A program made the translations under genes and the position numbers. A stretch of DNA of 64,000 nt, from NCBI RefSeq assembly GCF_900103835.1, contig NZ_FNID01000001.1, positions 62,001-126,000 on the forward strand, read 5' to 3'. Positions 37,586-45,822 of the stretch are shown here, in pieces. The notes beneath the pieces are model-generated. The model saw only the letters and a program-made list of their open reading frames with translations, was not told the DNA's origin and did not search any database. This DNA is from Acetanaerobacterium elongatum (lineage in GTDB: Bacteria > Bacillota > Clostridia > Oscillospirales > Ruminococcaceae). The stretch's first letter is position 1. The number at the start of each line of letters is the position of its first letter.

Positions 37586-37614
37586 TTGTTAATTTATGGA
37601 TTATCCAAAGCTTT

Positions 37615-39663
37615 TTAGCATTTCCCTTCCACCGGTTCCGGCAGCCTCTGCGCGTGTGCTTTTACAAGGCGGCGCTCGGCGGGGGTAAGCTCAAACGCGT
37701 CCATGATCAGGGTGTCGATCTGCTCGATCAGCAATAACCGCAGCTCGGCGTTGGGGGCGGCGATTACCTCGTCTACCAGCTGGCAGGCCTTGCGGTAGGT
37801 CGCTTCCGCCGCCAGCGGGATGGGGATATCCTCGATATGGCTGCGCAGCACCTTCACCGACTGAAATTTGTTGGTGAAGTAGAAGTGCGCCGCCGAGCTG
37901 TTAAGTACCGCCAGAACATACTTGATGGGGATGTTCTCAAACCGCGGTATCAGAATATTGCAGCTGTTAAGCGATAATGTCTGCTTATCGTCGTAGGCAA
38001 AGCAGAGTGAGGACGATACAAACTTATAGATAAGCTTTTCAGGGGCACGGTAAAAATGCTCGGGCGCAACCTGCTGAAAGCGCTTCGGGTCAAACCGCAG
38101 ATATTTTTCGGGCTTGCTGTAGGTATAGGCGTAGATGTCGGTACCGCGCAGCACCGGCTCCATCTCTTTATAGCGGCGGTCTTTTAAAAAGGAGCGGTTA
38201 TCGCCTGTAACGATACCAAGGGCGAAGTCGGCATGGTTGAGCAGCCGCACCACATCCTGCTTTTTATCCAGCTTCACAATCAGGTTGTTAGCCTCATCCT
38301 CCACCGAAAAGTTGAAGATGCTTGAATGCTGCAGGCGCAGGGGCGATACGGTATAGGGCGCACCGCCGTTTTCCACCTCGATGGCCTGAGGGCTGTCGGC
38401 CTTGCCCTTGCGCAGCGTAATGGTGATGGTAGGGGCATAAACCTTATCAAAGATATTGCGCCAATACTTCACCTTTATGATGTCACAGTTTTTTACCACA
38501 AAGCCGCGCAGGCGGTCGTGCGCCATTACGTTCAAGAACGACTGCGGCAGCACATAACACACCGTACCGCCCGCTTTGCAGGTTTGAATAGCCTTGAGCA
38601 GAAAAACTGCAAACGATTCCACATAGCACAGGTTCGCATGGGCATACCGCTCTCGTACCTTGTTTTCATATTCCTTCTCGTAGGCGCTGCCCCACGGGGG
38701 GTTGGAGATAATCACGTCGAAGGAATCATCCTCAAAATCAAACAGGCTGTCTGTCACCTTTAGGTTTGTGTATAAAACCTTTGAATCCCCCAGCCGCGCC
38801 GCAAGGGTAAGGTTGACGCGCGCAAGGCAGATGCTGATAGGGTCTATATCCGCCGCAAACAGGTTTGCGGCAATCAGTTGCTCACTGTTTACCGCCTTGT
38901 TCCGCGCGTGCAGCATATGAAAGATATTTACAATAAAATTTCCTGTACCGCAGCAGGGATCTAAAATACGCCTGCCCTCTAGCGTGCCGGTTTTTAACAG
39001 ATAGGCTGCGCAGTCCTCGGCTATACGCTTGGGGGTGTAATACACCCCTTCGGTTTTGCGCTTGGCGATACTGCTGATAGACATATATAAAAGGCCGAGA
39101 AAGTCCTCATCCTTTATGTATTCAATCTCTTCCGTCAATGCGGGCAGCGCATGCTTAATGTCTGAAGCAGTACAATCCTCCGGCAGCATATCGGTAATCA
39201 GGCAGCGGTACTGTGCAAGGAATTCTCTATTCTTCAGGTATTCCTCAAGATACACCGGTACCCCGCCCTTGATAAGCCCTCTGCCCGCCAGCAGCTTCAT
39301 CGAGTATTCGGCTAATATCAACCGCATCAGCCGCTCGCCGCCGCCCAATGTATCAATGCTTGCAACAATACGCTTGGCGGCATCGGTATACTCCTTCTGC
39401 GCCACATACCCCGCCGGAACAACATTTCCGGTATGCTTGGTTTTGTTGCGTCGCCGCGTTAGGCTCTCGCTCTCGCCGCTTTGAATGCTCAGCAGCAGGC
39501 GTTCGACATCCTTTTTGGCAAAGCAGAGCTTGCGAACCGGGGTTTTTACTGGCTTGAGCTTGCCGTTTTTTACCCAGTTGCGCGCGGTGGCCTGCGATAT
39601 CATCAGCATAGAACAGGTCTGTTCAATGGTGATGACATCCTCCGGTAGTGTGATACCTCTCAT
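37615..39663 (-). CDS. N6-adenine DNA methyltransferase with N-terminal helix-turn-helix
   Basis: This 682-residue protein has a MerR/excisionase-type helix-turn-helix at residues 12-55 (TIEQTCSMLMISQATARNWV). The methyltransferase core carries GVYYTP (206-211), SAM-binding motif I DPCCGTGNF (235-243) and the catalytic NPPW (321-324). A C-terminal TaqI/Eco57I-like target-recognition region follows (about 450-660), with SLNSCNILIPR and AVLNSSAAHFYF. No restriction endonuclease domain or gene is adjacent, so it appears to be an orphan (solitary) enzyme. It might act in gene control. The start overlaps the stop of a mini-ORF as TGATG. Confidence 0.85.
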   Translation of the reverse strand: MRGITLPEDVITIEQTCSMLMISQATARNWVKNGKLKPVKTPVRKLCFAKKDVERLLLSIQSGESESLTRRRNKTKHTGNVVPAGYVAQKEYTDAAKRIVASIDTLGGGERLMRLILAEYSMKLLAGRGLIKGGVPVYLEEYLKNREFLAQYRCLITDMLPEDCTASDIKHALPALTEEIEYIKDEDFLGLLYMSISSIAKRKTEGVYYTPKRIAEDCAAYLLKTGTLEGRRILDPCCGTGNFIVNIFHMLHARNKAVNSEQLIAANLFAADIDPISICLARVNLTLAARLGDSKVLYTNLKVTDSLFDFEDDSFDVIISNPPWGSAYEKEYENKVRERYAHANLCYVESFAVFLLKAIQTCKAGGTVCYVLPQSFLNVMAHDRLRGFVVKNCDIIKVKYWRNIFDKVYAPTITITLRKGKADSPQAIEVENGGAPYTVSPLRLQHSSIFNFSVEDEANNLIVKLDKKQDVVRLLNHADFALGIVTGDNRSFLKDRRYKEMEPVLRGTDIYAYTYSKPEKYLRFDPKRFQQVAPEHFYRAPEKLIYKFVSSSLCFAYDDKQTLSLNSCNILIPRFENIPIKYVLAVLNSSAAHFYFTNKFQSVKVLRSHIEDIPIPLAAEATYRKACQLVDEVIAAPNAELRLLLIEQIDTLIMDAFELTPAERRLVKAHAQRLPEPVEGKC

Positions 39664-39755
39664 CAGATAACTTCCAGCCTTTCGGATTCTTTAAAGTCGT
39701 AACTCTTGCCGTCAAAAGAAAAACCTAGTAAGCGCCAGCAGCCTTTTCTGTGCAC
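39663..39755 (-). CDS. possible 30-residue ORF translationally coupled to methyltransferase
   Basis: A stop-free frame ends in TGA whose A is the first base of the methyltransferase ATG (TGATG), a classic coupling signal. The peptide reads HRKGCWRLLGFSFDGKSYDF then KESERLEVI, which looks protein-like. A GTG at 39755 could start it but has no clear ribosome site; the frame stays open to about 39806, inside the HD gene. It may be a mini-gene, or a C-terminal extension of the HD protein lost by frameshift. Confidence 0.35.
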   Translation of the reverse strand: MHRKGCWRLLGFSFDGKSYDFKESERLEVI

Positions 39756-39760
39756 GCTTA

Positions 39761-40342
39761 TTATCTGCGCACAGTCGAGGTGCCCTGCTCCCGCAGGTAG
39801 GTGGATTCAAGGTCGGCCAGATGAAGCTTTACCGCCAGCGGGTATTTTTCATACGCGCCGCTTACGCCAAAGCTGCCGCCCTTTACCGATTCGTCAAAGC
39901 CGCCCATATGCCAGCGGATTGCCATCGCCTCGGCGGGCTTTAAACGCACAAAGCGTTCGATTAAGAACACCGATTTCTCGCCGTGACCGTAGGGGAAGAT
40001 ATCCTCGATGGTGTAGTAATTCACCGGCTCCCACTGCCCTTTTTCGTTCTTAACGTTGCGGGTGGCGGTTTTATAAAACTGCGCCTTGCACAGGTCGTGC
40101 AAAAGACCGCAGAGGGCAAAGCTTTCGCGGTTGTCGGTCTCCTCGCAAAAATGCTTTTCCATCATCACCTTATACACGCTTACACTGTGCTGAACCAGCC
40201 CGTTCTCACAGGCACAGTGGTATTTGGTGCTGGCGGGGGCGGTAAAAAAGTCGGTGGTTTCCAGCCACTTTAACAGCTCTGCCGAGCCCTCGCGGGTGAT
40301 ATTCTGGGTATAGATATCGAAAAACTCCTGTTTGTAAGACAT
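39761..40342 (-). CDS. HD-domain phosphohydrolase
   Basis: This 193-residue protein has the HD metal-site pattern: His in NGLVQHSVSVY, the HD pair in CGLLHDLCKAQF, and His in PYGHGEKS and RWHMGGFD. It has no nucleotidyltransferase or signalling domain. Relatives hydrolyse nucleotides or act as 5'-nucleotidase-like enzymes; the substrate is unknown. It is the first gene before the coupled mini-ORF and methyltransferase in the same direction. Confidence 0.82.
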   Translation of the reverse strand: MSYKQEFFDIYTQNITREGSAELLKWLETTDFFTAPASTKYHCACENGLVQHSVSVYKVMMEKHFCEETDNRESFALCGLLHDLCKAQFYKTATRNVKNEKGQWEPVNYYTIEDIFPYGHGEKSVFLIERFVRLKPAEAMAIRWHMGGFDESVKGGSFGVSGAYEKYPLAVKLHLADLESTYLREQGTSTVRR

Positions 40343-40412
40343 AATAGCGCCATGCCCTTTCTTTGCTAACTGTATACGAACAAAATGTCTGTTTGATAAG
40401 ATATATAAAAAC

Positions 40413-40440
40413 TGCCCTGCCGCTCAGTTCTGGCAGGGCA
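40413..40440 (-). terminator. terminator-like hairpin directly after a possible promoter (candidate attenuator)
   Basis: The 9-bp stem TGCCCTGCC / GGCAGGGCA is followed on the minus strand by GTTTTTATAT. A -10-like TATAAT (40449-40454, minus) lies just upstream and the HD gene starts 70 bases downstream. It could stop transcripts early or end leftward read-through. Confidence 0.5.
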
Positions 40441-40510
40441 CTGACCATATTATAACATACTACCGTCTTCAACACCACAAAAACCTTACGAAAGGTCTCA
40501 CTGCTCCCGG

Positions 40511-40540
40511 TTGCATTACCCGCGCCTGTTGGTGTAGAAT
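40511..40540 (+). promoter_or_regulatory. promoter of ybaK
   Basis: TTGCAT (40511-40516) and TAGAAT (40535-40540), 18-bp spacer, 30 bases before the start codon. Confidence 0.65.
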
Positions 40541-40569
40541 AGCAGTGCAGGTAAGGAGAATGAGATAAG

Positions 40570-41046
40570 ATGAGTGACATTGCAAAAACAAACGCCATGC
40601 GCATGCTTGACAGCGCGGGCATTGAATACCAAATACATACCTACGAGCCCGGCGATGCCATCGACGGCGTTTCGGTGGCCCACAAGCTGGGCAAGGATGC
40701 ATCGCAGGTGTATAAAACCCTTGTTACGCAGGGGAAGGGCGGCGGCTATTTTGTATTTGTGCTGCCGGTAAACGAGGAGCTTGACCTGAAAAAGGCCGCC
40801 CGTGCCGCGGGTGAAAAGGCGGTGGAGATGATACCCGTAAAGGATATTAACAAGGTGACCGGCTATATCCGAGGCGGGTGCAGCCCTGTGGGCATGAAAA
40901 AGCTATACCCCACCGTCATCCATGAGGACGCAATCCTGCTAGATACCTTTACGTTAAGCGGCGGGAAGATCGGCATGCAGATGGAGCTGAACCCCGAGGC
41001 CCTTTGCGGCTTTATCGGGGCCAAATTTGAGGACATAATCCTGTAA
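40570..41046 (+). CDS. ybaK: Cys-tRNA(Pro)/aminoacyl-tRNA deacylase, YbaK/EbsC type
   Basis: This 158-residue protein is the size of YbaK. It has the conserved SVAHKLGKDASQVYKTLV start of the fold, FVLPVNEELDLKKAA and the glycine-rich GYIRGGCSPVGMKK, which includes the basic site used by the family. It hydrolyses mischarged tRNA, mainly Cys-tRNA(Pro). GTAAGGAG precedes the start. It is transcribed alone. Confidence 0.93.
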   Translation: MSDIAKTNAMRMLDSAGIEYQIHTYEPGDAIDGVSVAHKLGKDASQVYKTLVTQGKGGGYFVFVLPVNEELDLKKAARAAGEKAVEMIPVKDINKVTGYIRGGCSPVGMKKLYPTVIHEDAILLDTFTLSGGKIGMQMELNPEALCGFIGAKFEDIIL

Positions 41047-41145
41047 TAAAACGTCACTATGCGGCAGGGATTTATCCATACGCAAAGGACTTATTTCTTA
41101 TAAATCTACAGTATGTTATATAATCATCCGTTTAGCGACAACATT

Positions 41146-41595
41146 TTATCCCTTTTTCAGCAGGTCGCGAATTTCGGTGAGCAGCTCCGCCTCTTTGGTT
41201 AAAACGGGCTTCGGCGGCTCGGCGGGCTTTTCCTCCTTCTTGCGGCGCAGGCGGTTTAACAGCTTCACCATGAAGAACACCACCAGCGCAATGAGCAAAA
41301 AGTCCACAATCTTTTGCAGGAACATGCCGTAGTTAATCAGCACAGCTTTACCGCCGTTGATGACGGGCAGCGCGTAGGACATATCGGAGAATTTAATCCC
41401 GCTGATAAAATAGCCGATCACCGGCATGAGGATGTCGTTCACCAGTGAATTCACAATGGCGGTGAACGCGCTGCCGACGATAATGCCGACGGCCATATCC
41501 ACCACATTGCCGCGGGAGATAAACTCCTTAAACTCGCCCACAATCCTGCCGTTCTTTTTAATGGTTTCCTTTGCTTTATTCATATCTACTGCCAT
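41146..41595 (-). CDS. mscL: large-conductance mechanosensitive channel
   Basis: This 149-residue protein has two membrane helices, the first VVDMAVGIIVGSAFTAIVNS lining the pore, and the C-terminal helix bundle (LLTEIRDLLKKG). FKEFISRGNVVDMAVG is the MscL N-terminal signature. It opens on membrane tension and releases solutes during hypo-osmotic shock. AGGAGTG precedes ATG. Confidence 0.96.
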   Translation of the reverse strand: MAVDMNKAKETIKKNGRIVGEFKEFISRGNVVDMAVGIIVGSAFTAIVNSLVNDILMPVIGYFISGIKFSDMSYALPVINGGKAVLINYGMFLQKIVDFLLIALVVFFMVKLLNRLRRKKEEKPAEPPKPVLTKEAELLTEIRDLLKKG

Positions 41596-41646
41596 AGAGC
41601 AACACTCCTTTTACCTTTTTCTAGCTTATAACAATACTTTATCATA

Positions 41647-41682
41647 AAACCGCCGCAGGGGCAATCGCTCCTGCGGCGGTTT
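41647..41682. terminator. terminator after TrpXYZ-type importer operon
   Basis: 13-bp perfect stem AAACCGCCGCAGG / CCTGCGGCGGTTT, 11 bases after the ATPase stop. Confidence 0.85.
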
Positions 41683-41693
41683 GTTTAATCCCG

Positions 41694-42488
41694 TTATGAA
41701 AGCAGCATACGGTCGTTGGCAAACTCGTTACCGCTTACCGTTCCAAACTTCTTAAGCAGGTCTTCCACCTGCAGGCTTTTTTTCTCCTCGCCCGAAACCT
41801 CGTACACAATGCGGCCCTCGTGCATCATAATCAGGCGGTTGCCGTACTTGATGGCGTCCTTCATGTTGTGGGTTACCATCAGGGTGGTGAGGCCGTCCTT
41901 TTCAATAAAATCGCGGGTGAGGTGCAGTACCTGCTTGGCGGTTTTCGGGTCAAGCGCCGCGGTGTGCTCGTCTAAAAGCAGCAGCTTCGGCTTTTGCAGG
42001 GTAGCCATCAGCAGCGTAAGCGCCTGACGCTGGCCGCCCGAAAGCAGGCCAACCTTAGAGTTCATGCGGGTTTCCAGCCCCAGCTCCAGCAGCTTTAAAC
42101 GCTCGTGATAAATTTCACGTTCGGGCTTGGTGATACCCCAGCTTAACCCCCGGCGTTTGCCCCGGCGGTAGGCCAGCGCAAGGTTTTCGATGATCTCCAT
42201 ATCCGCAGCGGTGCCGCGCATCGGGTCTTGGAACACACGCCCGAGCATCTTGGCGCGCTTGTGCTCCGGCTGAAAGGTGATGTTCTCACCGTCCAATACA
42301 ATCGAGCCTGTATCGCAGGTATATACCCCCGATACCATGTTCAGCAGGGTAGACTTGCCCGCGCCGTTACCGCCGATAACGGTTACAAAGTCGCCGGGCA
42401 GGAGGGTGAGGTTTATATCAATCAAGGCTTTCTTTTCGTTGATGGTGCCGGCATTAAAGGTTTTGCTTACACCGGTTATCTGAAGCAT
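41694..42488 (-). CDS. ABC importer ATPase (TrpXYZ-like)
   Basis: This 264-residue ATPase has Walker A GGNGAGKSTLL, signature LLSGGQRQALTLLMA, Walker B LLLLDEHTAALD (DEHT in place of the usual DEPT, as in this subfamily) and the H-loop VTHNMKDAI. It is third in an operon with a permease and a lipoprotein of the ABC_sub_bind family. In streptococci the equivalent TrpXYZ is linked to tryptophan; here the substrate is not shown. Confidence 0.88.
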   Translation of the reverse strand: MLQITGVSKTFNAGTINEKKALIDINLTLLPGDFVTVIGGNGAGKSTLLNMVSGVYTCDTGSIVLDGENITFQPEHKRAKMLGRVFQDPMRGTAADMEIIENLALAYRRGKRRGLSWGITKPEREIYHERLKLLELGLETRMNSKVGLLSGGQRQALTLLMATLQKPKLLLLDEHTAALDPKTAKQVLHLTRDFIEKDGLTTLMVTHNMKDAIKYGNRLIMMHEGRIVYEVSGEEKKSLQVEDLLKKFGTVSGNEFANDRMLLS

Positions 42489-42529
42489 GGTGTTTCCTCT
42501 TTTCTTGGTTTACATAATTCAAGGCGGTG

Positions 42530-43441
42530 TTATGCTGCCTTCTTAATTTTGTTGGGCTTAAGCAGGCTGTCTTTTATAACGGGTATGGAAAGCGCCGCCG
42601 CCACAATAACAGCGGTAAGCAGCTTCAGGTCGGTAGACTTCATGCCAAGCCACAGCACAACGGCAATAACCATACGGTAGATAATAGAGCCCATTACCAC
42701 CGAGAACAGCTTGTACAGGAAGGAGAAGCGCCTGCCGAAGATTACCTCGCCGATGATTACCGAAGCAAGGCCGATAACGATGGTACCAACACCCATGCTT
42801 ACATCGGCAAAGCCCTGACTTTGCGAAACCAGAGCGCCGGACATAGCAACTAATCCGTTGCCGATAAGCAGGCCGAAAATCTTCATCATATCGGTATTTG
42901 CGCCCAGCGCGCGCACCATCTGCTCGTTGTTGCCGGTAGCACGGATGGCGCTGCCCAACTCGGTGCCGAAAAACCAGTATAAAAACGCCATCAAACCAAC
43001 ACAGAACACCACGCCCACCACCAGTGAGCTTATATTCTGCGAAAGCGGCAGCAGCTTGCTTAATTGTGTCATTACGGTATCCTCACCCAGCAGCGGAATA
43101 TTGGATTTATCCATAATACGAATGTTGATGGAATACAAGGCAATCATAGGCAGGATGCCGGCAAGGATAGCCGGAATCTTCAGCTTGGTGTTCAATACGC
43201 CGGTTATAACCCCCGCAAGCATGCCCGCAAGCGTTGCAACCAATACGGTAAACAGCGGCGGTGCTCCGTTTACAATCAAAACCGCACTCACCGAACCGCC
43301 CAGTGCAAAGCTGCCGTCTACCGTCATGTCGGCAAAATCCAGTACCTTAAAGGTGATGTAAACCCCCAGGCACATTATCCCCCACAGAACCCCCTGCGGA
43401 ATGGAAGCGCCTACGGCGGAAACCAAACTCATCAAATCCAT
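42530..43441 (-). CDS. ABC importer permease (TrpXYZ-like)
   Basis: This 303-residue protein has eight or more membrane helices of the branched-chain amino-acid/ribose permease type (VTGVLNTKLKIPAILAGILP; GSAIRATGNNEQMVRALGAN is the conserved cytosolic loop). It is the channel subunit of the importer encoded with the neighbouring ATPase and binding protein. Confidence 0.88.
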   Translation of the reverse strand: MDLMSLVSAVGASIPQGVLWGIMCLGVYITFKVLDFADMTVDGSFALGGSVSAVLIVNGAPPLFTVLVATLAGMLAGVITGVLNTKLKIPAILAGILPMIALYSINIRIMDKSNIPLLGEDTVMTQLSKLLPLSQNISSLVVGVVFCVGLMAFLYWFFGTELGSAIRATGNNEQMVRALGANTDMMKIFGLLIGNGLVAMSGALVSQSQGFADVSMGVGTIVIGLASVIIGEVIFGRRFSFLYKLFSVVMGSIIYRMVIAVVLWLGMKSTDLKLLTAVIVAAALSIPVIKDSLLKPNKIKKAA

Positions 43442-43519
43442 TACTATAACTCCCCTATGTATTTAAGGTTATTGAGGCATAATATCTCGTATCCCGTGTA
43501 AATACAGCCGTAAAATAAA

Positions 43520-43550
43520 AGTGGCGGCAGGAATTAAACCCACCGCCATT
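43520..43550 (-). terminator. partial terminator between binding protein and permease
   Basis: TGGCGG-TGGG / CC-GCCGCCA stem followed by ACTTTTATTTTA on the minus strand. Such stems often reduce permease expression relative to the binding protein. Confidence 0.6.
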
Positions 43551-43584
43551 TATTATAGCACGTTACAGCGCTAAAGAAAACCCA

Positions 43585-44553
43585 TTATTTCTTGGCTTTA
43601 TCTAAAAGTTCCTGCGGGAAGGTAACGCCAATTTTTGCTGCAAGTTCGGTGTTAAGGGTAAGGTCAAGGTTGGTGAGGTATTCGATAGGCATATCGGCAG
43701 GCTTAGCGCCATCCTTCATTATCTTAACAGCCATTGCAGCCGTCTGCTTGCCAAGGTTGTAGTAGTTAATGCCATAGGTGGCAATACCGCCGTTCTTGAC
43801 CATATTGGCTTCACCAACGATAACAGGCAGCTTCGCGGGCTCGGCAACCATGCCAACCGTAGCCATTGCGCCCGCAATGGTGTTGTCGGTGGGGATATAA
43901 ACAGCGTCGCATTTTCCAACAACCGACTGGGTAACCTGCTGGAGCTCGTTGGAGTTGGAAATGGTAGCCTCAAAGGTCTGTATGCCAAGCTTCTCACATT
44001 CGGCCTTAGCAAGGTCGATTTGGAACTTGGAGTTAGCTTCGTTGGAGCAGTACATCAGAGCAACCGTTTTTGCATTCGGAACAACCTGCTTTAACAGCGC
44101 TATCTGCTCTTTAATCGGGTTGAGATCAGAGGTGCCGGAAACGTTGGTGCCGGGCTTTTCGTTGGACTGTACCAGCTTTGCGGAAGCAGGGTCGGTTACA
44201 GCTGTAACCAAAATGGGGATATCCTTGGTAGCATTGGCAACTGCCTGTGCGGCAGGGGTAGCAATGGCTAAGATTAAATCCTCTTTATCGTTTACAAATT
44301 TGGTGGCGATGGTTTGGCAGTTAGCCTGTTCATTCTGCGCATTCTGATAGTCTATCTTGATATTCTTGCCGTCTTCGTAGCCTGCTTCCTTTAAGCCGTC
44401 TACAAAGCCCTTGTAAGCATCATCCAGCGCGGGATGCTCAAGGAGCTGGATAACGCCGATTTTAACTACCTTGTTAGAATTAGAAGAGGCACAACCGGCA
44501 AAAAGCGAAACGGTTAATGCTAATGCAAAAGCCACAGATAAAAACTTCTTCAT
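43585..44553 (-). CDS. ABC importer substrate-binding lipoprotein (ABC_sub_bind family)
   Basis: This 322-residue protein has a lipoprotein signal (SLFAGCASS) and the periplasmic-binding fold of PF04392. Conserved parts include VKIGVIQLLEHPALDD, ILVTAVTDPASAKLV and VPNAKTVALMYCSNEANS. The ligand is probably an amino acid or related compound (tryptophan in characterised streptococcal TrpX). It is first in the importer operon, with GAGGAAAGAGGG before ATG. Confidence 0.88.
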   Translation of the reverse strand: MKKFLSVAFALALTVSLFAGCASSNSNKVVKIGVIQLLEHPALDDAYKGFVDGLKEAGYEDGKNIKIDYQNAQNEQANCQTIATKFVNDKEDLILAIATPAAQAVANATKDIPILVTAVTDPASAKLVQSNEKPGTNVSGTSDLNPIKEQIALLKQVVPNAKTVALMYCSNEANSKFQIDLAKAECEKLGIQTFEATISNSNELQQVTQSVVGKCDAVYIPTDNTIAGAMATVGMVAEPAKLPVIVGEANMVKNGGIATYGINYYNLGKQTAAMAVKIMKDGAKPADMPIEYLTNLDLTLNTELAAKIGVTFPQELLDKAKK

Positions 44554-44625
44554 ACTGTTCCCTCTTTCCTCATATATCGTGTTATTGCTGTGTCGCTTTA
44601 AAGGTTTAAAGCTTTTATTTAATAA

Positions 44626-44654
44626 AGTTTACATCTATTTTAGTGATTAATCAA
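44626..44654 (-). promoter_or_regulatory. promoter of TrpXYZ-like operon
   Basis: On the minus strand, TTGATT (44649-44654) and TAAACT (44626-44631), 17-bp spacer. I looked for a T-box in the 70-base leader and found none. The segment 44655-44799 shows no gene. Confidence 0.65.
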
Positions 44655-44799
44655 GCTTTATTTATAATCAGAAGGCAACATTTACAGTTCCGTATAAAAA
44701 CTCGCATCTATGTATCTTTTTCTTATACTATTATGCTATAGACATTTTTAGTATAAGCGTGCCAAACTCCTTTTTCCGCCTTTGTGCGATTCGATAAAA

Positions 44800-44835
44800 A
44801 ATTCGCCGCAAAACTGCTTCGTTTTACGGCGAATT
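44800..44835 (-). terminator. terminator after FtsZ-like gene
   Basis: The 15-base stem AATTCGCCG(T)AAAAC / GTTTTGCGGCGAATT is followed by TTTTTT on the minus strand. Confidence 0.85.
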
Positions 44836-44877
44836 ACTCATTGTATTTCTGCGTCGAAATATGAACTTTAGTAGAAC

Positions 44878-45639
44878 TTAATTGAGCAGTTCATTCTGGG
44901 CGCGCAACGTTTCCATGGTACCTGTTTTCTGGCGCACACGGATAATCTCCACCCTGACTTCTCCTTCGTTCAATCCGGTGTGGCAGTAGACATTCCATAA
45001 AACCGCGCGGTGCGTGGCGTCGGGCAGCGCCCCCAGCAGTTGCTCTACCAGTTCGTAGAGGGTGTGGATGTTGTTCTCCCCTGTCGCCTCCTCGGGTACA
45101 AATATGCAAACCAGCGTTCCGGCTGCATGCTTGCCGGTAAGACGCTTGATATCCTCCTTCACCGCCTCGCCGGAGGGCCATTCGCTGTAGGCAAGGCTGT
45201 GGCGGCTGATGGTGCGCTCCCCGTCAAAAAGCTGACGCAGCTCCGCATCGTCCAGCTCCAGCATCCGCGCGTCGGTTTGGATATGAAGCAGTATCTCCTT
45301 CAGGCTCCTAATCTTCTCTAAGGCATCCTCGCCGTCTATCGGCAGCGCGTAGGAGAACTTAGGGCGCAAAGCCTTAATCACCTCCGGGTGCGCGTTATTG
45401 ACAATAATGAGCGAAACCTCCCCTGTTTTGCAGCGATCGAGCACCTTGTCCAGCAGGGCCAGATCGTTTAGGCTTTCACCGTCTGCAATCAGGTATTTAT
45501 AATACGCCCAAAGGTAATCGTCAATCTCCTCCGGGGTATGAATCACGCCGCTTTCATCGGCGATATATGCGGTAATATACTCTCCCACACCCACAAAGGC
45601 AATATCCTCTTCCGAGCGTGTACCCTGAATAAACTCCAT
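44878..45639 (-). CDS. FtsZ/tubulin-like protein lacking the GTP-binding half (tentative)
   Basis: I place the start at ATG 45639 (253 residues) behind AAAGGACAG; an in-frame extension to 45888 runs into the divergent promoter area and does not look coding. From residue about 75 the sequence follows the FtsZ C-terminal half: SLIIVNNAHPEVIKAL matches the LIVIPN strand, then a helix EDALEKIRSLKEILLHIQ, LELDDAELRQLF for the LDFADV segment, and AAGTLVCIFVPEEAT with VLWNVYCHTGLNEGEVRVEI for the final sheet. The GGGTGTG loop for GTP is absent. Function is unknown; the assignment rests on pattern only. Confidence 0.5.
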   Translation of the reverse strand: MEFIQGTRSEEDIAFVGVGEYITAYIADESGVIHTPEEIDDYLWAYYKYLIADGESLNDLALLDKVLDRCKTGEVSLIIVNNAHPEVIKALRPKFSYALPIDGEDALEKIRSLKEILLHIQTDARMLELDDAELRQLFDGERTISRHSLAYSEWPSGEAVKEDIKRLTGKHAAGTLVCIFVPEEATGENNIHTLYELVEQLLGALPDATHRAVLWNVYCHTGLNEGEVRVEIIRVRQKTGTMETLRAQNELLN

Positions 45640-45822
45640 GATCTGAATCTGTCCTTTCTTAGGGTGTTGCGCTTTTCTTCCATAGCTATTATAGCACAGC
45701 TTTAAACAAAAAACACAGTTTCCGTTCTGTTGAGCCCCTTTGTTCATAATTTCATTAAGAAAACCGTCTTTATTAGGCGTATAATACTTATAATTTATGG
45801 CAGTAATGGTGGGGGTGCTTGC

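Noticed and set aside
44554-44660. T-box leader for the TrpXYZ-like operon
   Set aside because: The leader is only about 70 bases and lacks the AGGGTGGNACCGCG element.
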